Assembly: GCF_030709675.1 (NCBI RefSeq)
Contig: NZ_JAUZQD010000027.1
Span: 1 to 64,000, forward strand
DNA: 64,000 bases
Source of the DNA: Symbioplanes lichenis
GTDB taxonomy: Bacteria > Actinomycetota > Actinomycetes > Mycobacteriales > Micromonosporaceae
Reading direction: 5' to 3'
The first letter of the stretch is position 1. The number at the start of each line of letters is the position of its first letter. Made by a program: the position numbers and the translations under genes. Shown here piece after piece: positions 46,201 to 56,043 of the stretch. The notes beneath the pieces were generated by a model. It was not told the DNA's origin. It saw only the letters and a program-made list of their open reading frames with translations, and searched no databases.

Positions 46201-48303
46201 TTGCTGATCGGCGGCGCGGTGATGCTCGGGTACGGCGTCGCGGCGGTCGCCGCCGAGTACCCGCGCGCCGCGTTCGACCGCGCCGCCGTCGCCGCCGTCG
46301 CGGGGCTGCACGCCGCCGGGGCCGGGCTCGTGCGCCCCTGGTCCACGGCCTTCGCCCTGCTGCTCGTGGTGGCGGCGGGCACGCTGGTCGCGGCGCTCGC
46401 GCGCACGGGACGATCGGCGACCGACGAGCCGGCCTTCGTGGTCGACGAGACCGGTCTGCCCCGGCACGTCGTACAGCTGGGTGGGGCTGCCACCGCCGCC
46501 GCGCTCGCCGCGGCACCGGGTGTGCTCGCCGCGACGGCCGCGTCCCAGGGGCACTCGGCCCAGGTCGTGCTCACCGCGGCCGTCGCCGGGTCCAGCCTGT
46601 TGCTGGCCGTGCTCGCCCTCGTCGCCAAGAGCATCCCGCAGTACCTGCCGTGGGCGACATTCGGCCTGGTCGGCGGGGCGATGGTCACCGCGATCGCGTC
46701 GATCCCGAGCGAATATCCGACGGCCCTCTACGCCGCCGCGGCCGCCCTGCTCGGCGTGATCGCCGAGCTGCTGCGCGGCGCCGTGCCCGCCCCGGGGCCC
46801 GCCGTCGAGCGGGTGCTGCCGGACGGCCGCCGCCCGATGGCCAGCCGCTACGGCGTGACCCGCTGGATGCCGATCCGCCCCGGCGGCATCAGCAGCCGGT
46901 GGATCGTCGACCCGGCCAAGGGCGCTGTCGTCGTGGCCGCCCTGCCCACGGCGCTCGCGCTGGTCTCGCTGGCGCCCGCGCTGAGTGCCGCGCTCGTCGA
47001 CCCGCTCCAGCAGCTCAACGCCATCTGGGACGGCCCGGTCGCCGCGCTCACCGACGCCGCTCCGAGCAGCGCCGACGGGACGAGCGTGGTCGCGGCCGTG
47101 CTGTTGACCATGGCGGCGGCCCTGGCGGCGCTCGGGTTCGGGGGGCGGCCGGCGGAGGCCGTACCGGTGATCCTGCCGGGTCTGGCCATCACCCTGCTGA
47201 TCGCGCCGATCGCGCTCGGGGCCGAATGGTCCGCGGCGATCGCGGCCGCGCTGGTGGTCTTCACCATCTCGATGCTCGGGCTGGCGCTGACCCCGCCCCC
47301 GGTCGCCGAGCGCGCCGAGATGATCCGCTGGACCCGCATCGTCGTCTTCGTCCTCGGCCTGCTCGCCGGTGGCGCGGGCCTCGCGGGCAGCCTCGCGACG
47401 CAACAGCTGACGATGTTCACGGTCGGGGCCGCGGTCGGCGTCGGCCTGGTCGCCGCGATCGCCGGGCGCAGCCGTCACGCCCGCATGCTGGGCTGGCTGT
47501 TCACCGCCGTCATGGGCCAGTTCTTCGTGCTGACCGTGGCGCTGGTCGCCGGGCTCAGCGCGCCGTGGGCGGCGTTCGGGGTGCTGGCCGTCGGCGCGGC
47601 TCTGCTCGTCCTCGAGGCGACGCTGCCCCGGCTGGGCCTGCCCGAATACCGGCTGGAGGCCACCACCGTCGAGTGGAGCGGCTATGCGTCGGCGCTGCTG
47701 GCGGGCCTGCTGGCGTACAGCTCGCCGGCCCACCTCGCGGCCCTGCTCGCCGCCTGGGGTGCGGTCCTGGGGCTGGCGGCGACCCGTCCCGGCCGCTCCC
47801 CCGCCCAGCGCCGCAACCTGTTCTGGCTGGCGGTGGGCGTCGAGGTCGTCGGCATCTGGCTCTTCGTAGCCATCGCCGACGTCGCGCTGCCCGAGGCGTA
47901 CACGCTGCCGTTCGCCGCCCTGGCCCTGCTCGTCGGCATCCTGGAGGCGCGGCAGCGGCCGGAGCTGAGCAGCTGGGCGGCGTACGGGCCGGCGCTGCTC
48001 GCCGCGTTCGTCCCGACCACCGCGCTGGTCATCGCCACCGACGCCGGCGACTTGAGGGAGCTGTTGCTGCTGCTCGGCGCCGTGGCGACACTGATCATCG
48101 GCTCGCGCCTGCAGCAACAGGCGCCGGTGGTGATCGGCGCGGCGGCGACCGTGGTGGCGACGCTGCACTTCGCGACGACGCTGGTGGGGCCGTGGCTGGT
48201 GCTCGTGCCGGTCGGGGTCGTCCTGCTCTTCCTCGGCGCGACGAACGAGAGCCGGCGGCGGACTCAGGAGCGGCTGCGGGGGGCGCTGGTGCGGATGCGC
48301 TGA
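43273..48303 (+). CDS. giant multipass membrane protein, SCO7613 C-terminal type
   Basis: A 1676-residue protein. Residues 1-75 form an acidic/basic helical region resembling a coiled coil (DLARIDRSIAELKIKDMAAAKE). Residues 75-155 are Pro-rich. From about 156 to the end there is an almost unbroken series of hydrophobic helices, well over 40, with one hydrophilic insertion at about 335-400. I recognise it as the actinobacterial family annotated as SCO7613 C-terminal domain membrane proteins, whose function is unknown. GAGGAGG precedes the GTG at 43273. It sits alone between two terminator-like regions. A transport or lipid-linked role is only a guess. Confidence 0.85.
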   Translation: MAQGQDSDRYDEDDLARIDRSIAELKIKDMAAAKERSLIASQIQAAQFQRDILAHAGQQKKRAAAASRRTRRRPPEPPPPPPPGATRTLVEEPPPPPGAATDGVTVLVDDPPPTDAAAPPRRRPPRVAPLPEPPPHEPETSSQSVQNILLGLSALVLGVAAVVFAGAATNAVGRALILAVFTGIALAAAPAIARRGLTSTGETLAAVGLVLLPMTLYALHGSETFGGSAVPAPVFLGVTLLITTAASFVYAGVTRLAVPRYATVVAAQPVPSLLAYPIVESPAGWAGALAATAVIDLVLLTTVIRQGRLLPKWPLGRPVAGDRESLAEADARRIGERDFDESLETPLRPESQPEEPDLIIDGLTGRRRRRWLPTRIFPGPRPEGAPAAGTVPLAPPATPPSAGRLRQLTFLLLLISAAASLLYGTGALLGADVLPDALRSGLIMLVAAVAAWAAARMTEHVLARNISGAVLTLTVIGVAARLADVTTPAWTLAAAAAAVALTGAVVGMVPEEARRGPQWASAAALTVIGVLVAVDALRAAFAPVQAARPIWHADTAAYADRIAAAAGQSGWLLALSALLLTVAAAVALPAEWRREGAVIGVALTALAVPASLALRWSEAPWPLVLAAIGIGAAGLLAPTRRVAITHIAAAGVVGLFGAGSALSASWLTAATLTALAGAGVMVAVAARQIPVRLYAWLVGDWSSGAAALAIPGAVVTAALAVNDPGDGPPPTEAVTVPALALGFLAVAGTLTYAAVFQVARREISLPLTAGSSLGAIALAIAALVAPGSTAPDIWVGILLLGAAGLLLFNKTLDNGRRADRMVDGQDIAAGAATVAICGALARVAALAFPDAPLVVAALVVLAVGFGVRALPEDWRRGPVRGLTLAGLVVAALAAWQALGLGLRILAAPGPIWASDVSNVPGDVPAGAWQAPVALVIVAIATATALPRPWRDDVSAVCMALATVGAPAAFGLPWWSPLLIGGAVMLGYGVAAVAAEYPRAAFDRAAVAAVAGLHAAGAGLVRPWSTAFALLLVVAAGTLVAALARTGRSATDEPAFVVDETGLPRHVVQLGGAATAAALAAAPGVLAATAASQGHSAQVVLTAAVAGSSLLLAVLALVAKSIPQYLPWATFGLVGGAMVTAIASIPSEYPTALYAAAAALLGVIAELLRGAVPAPGPAVERVLPDGRRPMASRYGVTRWMPIRPGGISSRWIVDPAKGAVVVAALPTALALVSLAPALSAALVDPLQQLNAIWDGPVAALTDAAPSSADGTSVVAAVLLTMAAALAALGFGGRPAEAVPVILPGLAITLLIAPIALGAEWSAAIAAALVVFTISMLGLALTPPPVAERAEMIRWTRIVVFVLGLLAGGAGLAGSLATQQLTMFTVGAAVGVGLVAAIAGRSRHARMLGWLFTAVMGQFFVLTVALVAGLSAPWAAFGVLAVGAALLVLEATLPRLGLPEYRLEATTVEWSGYASALLAGLLAYSSPAHLAALLAAWGAVLGLAATRPGRSPAQRRNLFWLAVGVEVVGIWLFVAIADVALPEAYTLPFAALALLVGILEARQRPELSSWAAYGPALLAAFVPTTALVIATDAGDLRELLLLLGAVATLIIGSRLQQQAPVVIGAAATVVATLHFATTLVGPWLVLVPVGVVLLFLGATNESRRRTQERLRGALVRMR

Positions 48304-48369
48304 GGTCCGGCCCTCCGCTTCTTGCGCCGGCGCCCTTCGCGGGTCACGCGCCTGCGTCCTCGCGGGTCT

Positions 48370-48416
48370 TTTCAGCCCATCAGCTTGCGGCTCGTTTCAG
48401 CCCATCAGCTTGCGGC
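48370..48416. repeat. 22-base direct duplication of the purE 3' end
   Basis: tttcagcccatcagcttgcg and two further bases occur at 48370-48391 and 48395-48416. The second copy includes the purE stop and its last four codons; the first lies just outside the gene. Confidence 0.85.
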
Positions 48417-48894
48417 GGAGGGCTTCGTCCTTCTCGGCGACGACCTGTTCGAGGGCGGCCTGGAAGGATTGCATCTTCTTGAGCAGCACCGGGTCGGACG
48501 CAGCGAGGATGCGCACGGCGAGGAGGCCGGCGTTGCGGGCGCCGCCGATCGAGACCGTGGCGACGGGCACGCCGGCCGGCATCTGCACGATCGAGAGCAG
48601 CGAGTCCATGCCGTCGAGATACTTGAGCGGCACGGGTACGCCGATCACGGGCAGCGGCGTCATCGCGGCGACCATGCCCGGCAGGTGCGCCGCGCCGCCC
48701 GCCCCGGTGATGATGACCTTGAGTCCGCGGTCGGCGGCGGAGGTCGCGTACTCGACCATCTTCTGCACGGTCCGGTGCGCGGACACGACACCCACCTCGA
48801 ACGGCACGTCGAACTCGGCGAGCGCCAGCGCGGCGGCCTCCATCGTGGACCAGTCCGAGTCACTGCCCATGATCACGCCGACGGAGGGTGCCAT
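48397..48894 (-). CDS. purE: N5-carboxyaminoimidazole ribonucleotide mutase
   Basis: Converts N5-CAIR to CAIR in purine synthesis. The 165-residue protein has [30 protein letters not shown] (catalytic His) and [14 protein letters not shown], with [21 protein letters not shown] chose the ATG at 48894, which overlaps the purK stop by one base (TGATG). It is translated with purK. Confidence 0.97.
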   Translation of the reverse strand: MAPSVGVIMGSDSDWSTMEAAALALAEFDVPFEVGVVSAHRTVQKMVEYATSAADRGLKVIITGAGGAAHLPGMVAAMTPLPVIGVPVPLKYLDGMDSLLSIVQMPAGVPVATVSIGGARNAGLLAVRILAASDPVLLKKMQSFQAALEQVVAEKDEALRRKLMG

Positions 48895-50138
48895 CACTCG
48901 CCTTCCTGAAGCCACTTGGCGGCCCGCACGGCGCGGGCGCGTACCTCGTTCATGTCGTCACCGAGCACCGTCACGTGCCCGATCTTGCGGCCGGGCCGGA
49001 TCTGCTTGCCATAGAGGTGCACCCGGGCGCCGGGGTCGCTCGCGAACAGGTGGTGCATCCGCTCGTCGATCGACATGCCGCCGGGCTGCCCCCCGAGCAC
49101 GTTCGCCATCACCACGGCCGGCGCCGTCAGCGACGTCTCCCCCATCGGATAGTCGAGCACGGCCCGCAGATGCTGCTCGAACTGCGACGTCCGCGCGCCC
49201 TCGATCGTCCAGTGCCCGGAGTTGTGCGGGCGCATGGCCAGCTCGTTGACCACGATGCCGGCCTCGGTCTCGAACAGCTCGACGGCCAGCAGCCCGACCA
49301 CCCCGAGCGCGTTCGCCAGGTCGATGGCCAGCTGCTGCGCCTCGAGGGCCCGCTCCTCGCTCAGCCCGGGCGCGGGCGCCAGCACCTCGACGCAGATGCC
49401 GTCCTTCTGCACGGTCTCGACCACCGGGTACGCCGCGACCTGCCCGAACGGCGACCGGGCAACCAGGGCGGCGAGCTCCCGCCGCAGCGGTACGCGCTCC
49501 TCGACGATGAGCGGCGTCCCGGAGACGACCAGCTCCTCGGCCGCCTGGGGCCCGTCGAGCATCCAGACGCCTCGCCCGTCGTAGCCGCCGCGAACGGCTT
49601 TCGCCACGACCGGCCAGCCGGTGTCCTCAGCGCCGGCCTCGCCGGTGCCGATCCGCTGAGCGGGACTGCCTTGCTGGGCGGCGCCCGCGGTGGCTCGCTT
49701 GGCAGCGCGATTGGCGGCAACCATGGCCGCGAAGTCGGAAATGTCGGAAACGCTGGACACCGGGCGCCAGAGCGGAACGGGCGCGCCGAGGTCGGTGAGC
49801 CGTTCGCGCATCCGCTGCTTGTCCTGCGCGAAGACGATCGCCTCGGCACCGGGGTAAATCTTCACACCCTCGGCGGCCAGCACGGCGATGTGCCCGGTCG
49901 GCACGTGCTCGTGATCGAACGTGACCGCGTCACACCCCTTGGCGAACTCCCGCAGGGCCGCAAGATCGGTGTGCGTCCCGATTCGCACATCGGCCGCAAC
50001 AAGCGCGGCACTGTCGTCGGGCGACTCGGAGAGCACCCGCAACGACTGCCCCAGAGCGATCGCCGCCTGATGCGTCATCCGCGCCAGCTGACCGCCGCCC
50101 ACCATGCCGACCACAGGAAGTCCAGTTCGAGTGTCCAT
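48894..50138 (-). CDS. purK: N5-carboxyaminoimidazole ribonucleotide synthase
   Basis: Carboxylates aminoimidazole ribonucleotide with ATP and bicarbonate. The 414-residue ATP-grasp protein has [44 protein letters not shown] and the metal/ATP site [20 protein letters not shown]. An Ala/Gly-rich insert of about 30 residues interrupts the domain near 145-175. TAGGCT at 50148-50153, nine bases before the ATG, is the likely -10. First gene of purK-purE. Confidence 0.97.
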   Translation of the reverse strand: MDTRTGLPVVGMVGGGQLARMTHQAAIALGQSLRVLSESPDDSAALVAADVRIGTHTDLAALREFAKGCDAVTFDHEHVPTGHIAVLAAEGVKIYPGAEAIVFAQDKQRMRERLTDLGAPVPLWRPVSSVSDISDFAAMVAANRAAKRATAGAAQQGSPAQRIGTGEAGAEDTGWPVVAKAVRGGYDGRGVWMLDGPQAAEELVVSGTPLIVEERVPLRRELAALVARSPFGQVAAYPVVETVQKDGICVEVLAPAPGLSEERALEAQQLAIDLANALGVVGLLAVELFETEAGIVVNELAMRPHNSGHWTIEGARTSQFEQHLRAVLDYPMGETSLTAPAVVMANVLGGQPGGMSIDERMHHLFASDPGARVHLYGKQIRPGRKIGHVTVLGDDMNEVRARAVRAAKWLQEGE

Positions 50139-50348
50139 CGCGCGCCAAGCCTAACCACCCGCCGACGGCCCGCCCCGGCCGAGGTGCGGCGCCCGCTTCC
50201 GGGTGAGACCGACTTCACCCTCAGCTCGGCCCAGCCCCCGCCGAATCTCCCGGAACCACCCGCCCGGTCTCCCGAAGAGCACCCGCCCGACCTTCCGCAA
50301 CCGCCCGCCCGACCTTCTGTAACCACCCGCTCGCCGAGGGGACATCCC

Positions 50349-50879
50349 GTGCCGGACCAGCATCTCCCATGGCCACCGCCCCAACCGCCCCCTGCCGCGC
50401 CCTATCCGGCCGCATCCCGGACCGCTGCCTACCCGGCTGCCGCGCCGCAGCCCCACTTCGGCGCTAACCCAGGCGCCGCGCCACAGCCCAACTTCGGTGC
50501 TTACCCGGGCGCCGCGCCGCACGTCGGCGCCTACCCCGGGACCGCGCCCCACCCAGGCGCCTCGCCCTACCTCGGCTACGCGCCGCAGCCCTACGGCGGG
50601 TATGCCGCCCCGACGCCTCCCGCCATGGGCAGCTCCCCGAAGGACGCGGCGCACTGGCTCGTCCCGACCGGTCGCAGCTGGCAGTCGATCGTCGCCGGCT
50701 ACCTGGGCCTGGTGACGCTGGTGATCTGGATCCTCGGCCCCGTCGCGACAGCCATCGGCATCTGGGCTCTCCGCCGCGCCGCCCGCGAGGGCACCCACGG
50801 CGGCGGCCGAGCGATCTTCGGCATCGTCGCGGGCGCCCTCAGCACCACGCTGCTGGTCGCCGTCCTCGCCACCATCTGA
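50349..50879 (+). CDS. small two-helix membrane protein, DUF4190 type
   Basis: A 176-residue protein with a Pro/Ala/Tyr-rich N-terminal half (short repeats such as PNFGAYPGAAPH), then WQSIVAGYLGLVTLVIWILG and AIFGIVAGALSTTLLVAVLA as two membrane helices joined by GIWALRRAAREGTHGGGRA, the DUF4190 pattern. The GTG at 50349 has GAGGGG seven bases before it. The frame extends further upstream through a Pro-rich tandem repeat but without a usable start. Function unknown. Confidence 0.78.
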   Translation: MPDQHLPWPPPQPPPAAPYPAASRTAAYPAAAPQPHFGANPGAAPQPNFGAYPGAAPHVGAYPGTAPHPGASPYLGYAPQPYGGYAAPTPPAMGSSPKDAAHWLVPTGRSWQSIVAGYLGLVTLVIWILGPVATAIGIWALRRAAREGTHGGGRAIFGIVAGALSTTLLVAVLATI

Positions 50880-51066
50880 CCTCCGGCTGCCTGAACGCCC
50901 AGGCTGCCTGAACCACCCCGGCCCACCACGCAGCCAGCCGCAGCCGACCGGTCGAACTCGGCCAGCGGCGCCACCGGCGTCGGCCGGCCCCGACCGGGCC
51001 AGACGCCGCCGAGCCCGGGACACGCAACACGGCAGGTGATCCGGCGTGCCCACAGGGCCAGCACGC

Positions 51067-51200
51067 CGCGACACGACAGGTGGTCCGCGCACCGCGACAC
51101 GGCAAGAGGTCCGGCGCACCGCAACACAGCAGCCGGTCCGGCACGCCGCGACACGGTAGGTGAGCCGGCGCACCGCGACACGGCAGGCGGTCCGGCGCTC
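51067..51200. repeat. five tandem copies of a 26-27-base unit
   Basis: Units beginning cgcRacac start at 51067, 51093, 51120, 51147 and 51174, with a degenerate outlier at 51023. No spacers. The 359-base interval 50880-51238, between the convergent DUF4190 and DUF255 genes, holds this array and no gene that I can support. Confidence 0.85.
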
Positions 51201-51238
51201 CTGCCGGGGCCGGCACGCCGGCGGACGACTGGCGAGAG

Positions 51239-53284
51239 TCAGGCAGTCAGGCGGGCCTCCAGGTCGGCGGGGGTGGTGACGGGGCGGTCGCAGACGAAGC
51301 CGCGGCAGACGTAGGCGGTGGGGGCGCCGTCGAGGAGGGGGCGGTCGGCGAGCAGGGGGACGCCGGGCTGGTCGGGGCGGCCGGCGACGATCACGGTGCC
51401 GGGCGGGGCGTGGCGCTGGGCGGTGGCGATGAGGGGGTCGTGGGGGTTGTCGGTGACGATGGCGATCTCGTACGGGCCGGCGAGCGCCCCCTCGGCCACC
51501 GTGGCCGAATAGCCGGCGAAACGCGGGTGCCCGGCCATGAGCGGACCGACCGTTTCGAGGGCCTTGTCCGCCGCCTCGCGATAGCGGGTCTCGCCGGAGA
51601 GCGCCGCGTAGGCCACCAGCCCCGCGGTGAGGGCCGCCACGCCGGACGGGGTGGCGTTGTCGGTGGGGTCGGCGGGCCGCGTCACCAGCTGCTCCGCGTC
51701 GTCGGCGGTGTCGTAGAAGCCGCCCCGCTCGGTGCCGAAGTGCTCCAGCGCCACGTCGAGCACCTGCCCGGCCAGCGTGAGCCAGCGCCCCTCGCCGGTG
51801 AGCTGGTGCACGGCACAGAACGCCTCGGCCACGGCGCCGTAGTCCTCCAGCACCCCGGCCGGCTCGCCCACCACGCCGTCCCGCGAGACCCGCCGCAGCC
51901 GCCCGTCGACGAAGTGCCGCTCGGCCAGCACCGTCGCCACCGCCACGGCCGCCTCCCGCGAAGCCGCCGCCACGTCCGCGTCCCCGGCCGGCGAAGACGA
52001 CCCGCCCGACGACGCGGAGAGGGCGGACACCAGGGACGCGTGCTCGGCCAGCGCCGTCACGGCCAGCCCGTTCCAGGCGGCCACGATCTTGTCGTCGCGG
52101 GCCGGCTGCGGGCGCTCCGTGCGTACCCGGAAAAGGCGCGAGCGGATCTCCTGCCAGCGCCCCACCAGCTCCGGGGCGGCGGCGTCGATGTCGCGGGCCA
52201 GGACCAGCACGCTGGTGCCGTGCTCGAAGGTGCCCTTCGCCGTCACGCCGAACAGGTCGGCGGCCCAGGCACCGTCCTCCTCGCCCAGCGCCGCGGTCAG
52301 CTGCGCCGGCGTCCAGGAATAGGTCAGCCCCTCGGTGCCGTCGGTGTCGGCGTCGAGGGCCGAGGCGAGACCGCCGGCCGGCGTGGACAGGTCGCGGAGC
52401 ATGAAGGCCGCGGTCTCGTCGGCGACGCGGCGCGCGAGCGGGTCGCCGGTCAGGCGCCACAGCTGGGTGTAGACGCGGAGGAGCAGAGCGTTGTCGTACA
52501 GCATCTTCTCGAAGTGCGGCACGGTCCACGTGTTGTCGACGGCGTAGCGGGCGAAACCGCCGCCGAGCTGGTCGTAGATGCCGCCGCGGGCCATCTGCTC
52601 GGCGGTGTGGCGGACGATCTCGAGGGCGTCGCCGGAGCCGGTGCGCTGGTGGTGGCGCAGCAGGAAGAGCAGGTTCATGTGCGGCGGGAACTTGGGGGCG
52701 CCGCCGAACCCGCCGCGCGTGGTGTCGTGCTCCTTGGCCAGGGCGAGCGCGGCCGTGTCGAGCAGGTCGGCCGAGATCGGCGCCGTCGGACCGGTGACCA
52801 GCTGCGCGCCGCCCACGGCCTCGACCACGGCGGAGCCTTGCTTGAGGACCTCCTCCCGCTGGTCGCGCCAGGCGGACGACACCGAGGTGAGCAGCCGCGT
52901 GAAGGTGTCCTTCGGGTAGTACGTACCGCAGAAGAAGGGCTCCCCGCCGGGGGCGGCGAAGACCGTCATGGGCCAGCCGCCCTGCCCGGTCATGGCCTGG
53001 GTCGCGGTCATGTAGACGGCGTCGACGTCGGGCCGCTCCTCCCGGTCCACCTTGATCGCGACGAAACCCTCGTTGATCTGGCGGGCGACGGCCTCGTCCT
53101 CGAAGGACTCGTGCGCCATCACGTGACACCAGTGACACGCCGCATAGCCGACCGAGATGAGCACGGGCACGTCGCGCTCGCGGGCGGCGGCGAACGCCTC
53201 CGGGGACCACGGCCACCAGTCGACCGGGTTGTCGGCGTGCTGCAGCAGGTAGGGCGAAGTCGCGCTCGCCAGACGATTGGCCAT
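51239..53284 (-). CDS. DUF255 thioredoxin-fold/glucosidase-like protein (SSP411/YyaL family)
   Basis: A 681-residue cytosolic protein. The N-terminal thioredoxin-like domain starts [17 protein letters not shown] and has the CHWC redox motif (Cys50, Cys53), then [10 protein letters not shown] and FFCGTYYP. The remaining 500 residues are an alpha/alpha barrel like N-acylglucosamine epimerases and glycosidases ([35 protein letters not shown]). The family is conserved in many bacteria and in animals (SPATA20), without an agreed function. It matches Rv1084 in position relative to mca (from memory). Confidence 0.93.
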   Translation of the reverse strand: MANRLASATSPYLLQHADNPVDWWPWSPEAFAAARERDVPVLISVGYAACHWCHVMAHESFEDEAVARQINEGFVAIKVDREERPDVDAVYMTATQAMTGQGGWPMTVFAAPGGEPFFCGTYYPKDTFTRLLTSVSSAWRDQREEVLKQGSAVVEAVGGAQLVTGPTAPISADLLDTAALALAKEHDTTRGGFGGAPKFPPHMNLLFLLRHHQRTGSGDALEIVRHTAEQMARGGIYDQLGGGFARYAVDNTWTVPHFEKMLYDNALLLRVYTQLWRLTGDPLARRVADETAAFMLRDLSTPAGGLASALDADTDGTEGLTYSWTPAQLTAALGEEDGAWAADLFGVTAKGTFEHGTSVLVLARDIDAAAPELVGRWQEIRSRLFRVRTERPQPARDDKIVAAWNGLAVTALAEHASLVSALSASSGGSSSPAGDADVAAASREAAVAVATVLAERHFVDGRLRRVSRDGVVGEPAGVLEDYGAVAEAFCAVHQLTGEGRWLTLAGQVLDVALEHFGTERGGFYDTADDAEQLVTRPADPTDNATPSGVAALTAGLVAYAALSGETRYREAADKALETVGPLMAGHPRFAGYSATVAEGALAGPYEIAIVTDNPHDPLIATAQRHAPPGTVIVAGRPDQPGVPLLADRPLLDGAPTAYVCRGFVCDRPVTTPADLEARLTA

Positions 53285-53322
53285 GGACCGAACCTACCCG
53301 CCGGGTCCGACACGAATCCGAA

Positions 53323-55872
53323 CTACGAAGCCCCGTCGGCCCGCAGGGGCACGACCTTGGCCGGAGCCGCGTCGGCCAGTGCTTGCAGAGCCGGGATGAT
53401 CTTGTCGGCGGGCATCGGGCGGCTGAAGTGGTAGCCCTGAGCAGTGGTGCAGCCCAGCGCCAGCAGCGCGGCCCGCTGGTCGGCGGTCTCGACGCCCTCG
53501 GCGACGACCCGGGCGCCGAGGCGCGCGCCCAGCTCGACGGCGCCGCGCACGATCGCGTCGGCGGCAGCGGAGTCGGTCATCTTCATCACGAAAGAGCGGT
53601 CGACCTTGAGCTCGTCGACCGTGACGCGGGTGACGAACGCGAGCGAGGAGAAGCCCGTACCGAAATCGTCGACCGAGATCTGCACGCCCAGCTCACGCAG
53701 CGCGACGAGCACCTCGTCGACGATCGGGGAATCGCTGACGGCCAGCGACTCGGTGACTTCGAGCACGAGGCTCTCCGCGGTGAGCCGGTGCCGGCGCAGG
53801 GCCTCCGCGACCTGGGCGGGGAAGGTCACGTCGAGCAGGCTGCGGGAAGAGACATTGACCGACACGGGTACGTCCAGCCCAGCCGCCGCCCAGCTCGCAG
53901 CGGCATGCAGCGCCCGGTCGAGCACGTAACGCGTGAACGGGCCGAGCAGCTCACCGTTCTCGGCCGTACGCACGAAGCAGTCAGGCGTCAGGAAGCCCCG
54001 CCGCGGATGGTTCCACCGGATCAGCGCCTCGACGCCGGTCGGCGCGCCGGTCTCGAGGTCGACCTCGGGCTGGAGCATCAACACGAGCTGGTCCTCCGCG
54101 CCCAAGGCGTCGAGCAGCTCGGCCGGCAACGCCAGGTGATCGGTACTCGTGGCGTCGTGGGCGCTGTCGTACGCGGCGACCGGCACGTTCAGTTCCTTGG
54201 CCTGGTCGAGCGCCACACTGGCCCGCCGGATCAGCTCACCGAGATCCGCGTAGCCGGCCTGCTCGACCACGACGCCCACGGCCACGTCGGTCACCAGCCG
54301 GACACCATGCGCGTCGATGGGCCGGCTGACCTCGTCGATCACGTGACGCGCGCGGCGTACGGCATGGGGCAGGGGTGTGGGGGGTTCGAGCAGCGGCGTC
54401 GCGTCGGCGAGCGTCGCCACAATGGGCAGGAGCAGCGCGAACTCGTCGTCGCCGAGCCGCGCCACGAGCTCACCCGCGCGCATCAGGGCGGTGAGGCGGC
54501 CCGCGACCGTACGCAACACGTCGTCGCCCGCCCGATAGCCCAGCGTGCTGTTGATGTCCCGGAAGTCGTTGAGGTCGAGCAGCAGCACCGCGACGGGCTG
54601 TTCCCGGGGCAGCGCCTTGAGCAGCGCGTCCCCGTCGGCGAGCAGGGCGCCGCGGTTGGCCAGACCGGTGACCTGGTCGTGGACGCCGTCGTGGGCCAGC
54701 CGCGCGTCGAGCTGCGCCAGCCGCTCGTGCGCCGCCGCATCATGCAGCGCCGCGGCCAGCGCATCGGCGTAGGCCGACACGGCCAGCTCGTCCTGCGCCG
54801 CGGGCAGCCGGGGCTCGGCGAGCCACACGGTGAGATCGCCCACAGGCGTCGTCCCCACGGTCATCGCCCGGGTGATCACCGGGCCGGGCGCCGGGGCGGG
54901 CATCGGATCGGGCGCCGCCTCGCCGACGTAGCGGCGCTCCTCGCTACCGCCCGTCAACGTGACCTCTATCTCCACCCTCCGAGCGCCGAAGACGTCCAGA
55001 GCACCCTGCACCCCGGCCGCGGCCACCTGAGCCTCGGTCGCGCCGCCGAGCGTACGGGTGGCGCGCGCGAACGCTTCCCACAGCCGCCGTTCCTCCTCTG
55101 CCCGCAGGTGGTAGCGGTAGGTGCGCTGGAGCAGCCACAGCACGGCGGGCAGCCCGATCAGCCAGAGCGGGCCGTTCTGCAGGGCATAGACCGCGGCGAG
55201 CCCGACGATGACATTGCCCACGAACATCGGCAGCTTCGCATGCAGCCCTCGCGTGCCGGCCGCGCGCGGCGACGCGTCGCGGTGCACGGTGAGCGTCAGG
55301 ACGGCCAGGCCGAGCGAGATCAGCAGATAGGCCACCGAGCCCGCGATCAGCGCGACCTGGGTGCGCGAGTCGCCCAGCGGGGTGGCAGGCCCCGCAATTG
55401 TGTACGTGACCAGCGTCGCACCGGCGACGCCGAGGCTCAGTGACGCGGCGAGATGGATCACGTCGGCGACCGCACGCTGATCGTTCAGCCACGTGATGAG
55501 CAGCCACGCGCCGGCGACTCCGACGAGGGCGATCGCGGGCAGCCATCCGGGCGGCGCGAGCGCGAACCCGATGATGAACGCTGCCTCGCCCCACGACACG
55601 CTCACGGCGCCACGCCCGACCCGGAACCGCAGCCGGCCGAACTGCGCGGCCGCCACGACCAGCACGGTGATCCCCGCGCCGGTGGCCTGGGTCAGGTCGA
55701 ACGCCGACGGACGCGACAACGGGACGAGCAGCCCGGCGACGGCGAGCGTCACCGCGGCGGCAAGGACAAGACCGTTCAGCACGCGTACGCCGTGAGCACG
55801 CCGGACAGGCGCAGCAACCGCGCCACCGGAGTCACGGGCAGCCACAGCCGGAACGGCGGAAGGCGAAGTCAT
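53323..55872 (-). CDS. membrane GGDEF-like/EAL protein, c-di-GMP phosphodiesterase
   Basis: An 849-residue protein. Residues 1-255 carry about eight membrane helices; 260-440 form a linker, probably GAF-like. The GGDEF-like domain (about 440-580) has GDDEF at 474-478 instead of GGDEF, and the inhibitory-site RxxD is RAGE, so cyclase activity is doubtful. The EAL domain (about 590-835) retains EAL (615-617), VNVSSRSL, EVTES, DDFGTGFSSL and the Lys/Asp of KVDRSFV, so phosphodiesterase activity is expected. ATG 55872 follows AGGAGG by four bases. In actinomycetes c-di-GMP controls development through BldD; the signal here would be sensed at the membrane. Confidence 0.92.
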   Translation of the reverse strand: MTSPSAVPAVAARDSGGAVAAPVRRAHGVRVLNGLVLAAAVTLAVAGLLVPLSRPSAFDLTQATGAGITVLVVAAAQFGRLRFRVGRGAVSVSWGEAAFIIGFALAPPGWLPAIALVGVAGAWLLITWLNDQRAVADVIHLAASLSLGVAGATLVTYTIAGPATPLGDSRTQVALIAGSVAYLLISLGLAVLTLTVHRDASPRAAGTRGLHAKLPMFVGNVIVGLAAVYALQNGPLWLIGLPAVLWLLQRTYRYHLRAEEERRLWEAFARATRTLGGATEAQVAAAGVQGALDVFGARRVEIEVTLTGGSEERRYVGEAAPDPMPAPAPGPVITRAMTVGTTPVGDLTVWLAEPRLPAAQDELAVSAYADALAAALHDAAAHERLAQLDARLAHDGVHDQVTGLANRGALLADGDALLKALPREQPVAVLLLDLNDFRDINSTLGYRAGDDVLRTVAGRLTALMRAGELVARLGDDEFALLLPIVATLADATPLLEPPTPLPHAVRRARHVIDEVSRPIDAHGVRLVTDVAVGVVVEQAGYADLGELIRRASVALDQAKELNVPVAAYDSAHDATSTDHLALPAELLDALGAEDQLVLMLQPEVDLETGAPTGVEALIRWNHPRRGFLTPDCFVRTAENGELLGPFTRYVLDRALHAAASWAAAGLDVPVSVNVSSRSLLDVTFPAQVAEALRRHRLTAESLVLEVTESLAVSDSPIVDEVLVALRELGVQISVDDFGTGFSSLAFVTRVTVDELKVDRSFVMKMTDSAAADAIVRGAVELGARLGARVVAEGVETADQRAALLALGCTTAQGYHFSRPMPADKIIPALQALADAAPAKVVPLRADGAS

Positions 55873-56043
55873 GACACCTCCTCGCCTGATCGAGCCCGCC
55901 CGGGTGCTCTCCGGTTCACGGAGTCCGGGGCGATCCGAAGCGCCGGGGTCATCCGAGGCGCCTTGTTCCGCGGCGCCCGGGTGGGCACCGACGTCTGCCA
56001 TGCCCGATCGGGCGTGATGCCGGCGCCGATGCGGCCGGCTGGT

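Noticed and set aside
51023-51200. CRISPR-like regular repeats
   Set aside because: Units abut directly with no unique spacers, copies are degenerate, and no cas genes are present. The same applies to the arrays at 7056, 7265, 8436, 19340 and 57661.
50839-51216. 125-codon minus-strand frame with Cys-rich nine-residue repeats
   Set aside because: The repeat pattern follows from the 27-base DNA unit; there is no ribosome-binding site and no family resemblance.
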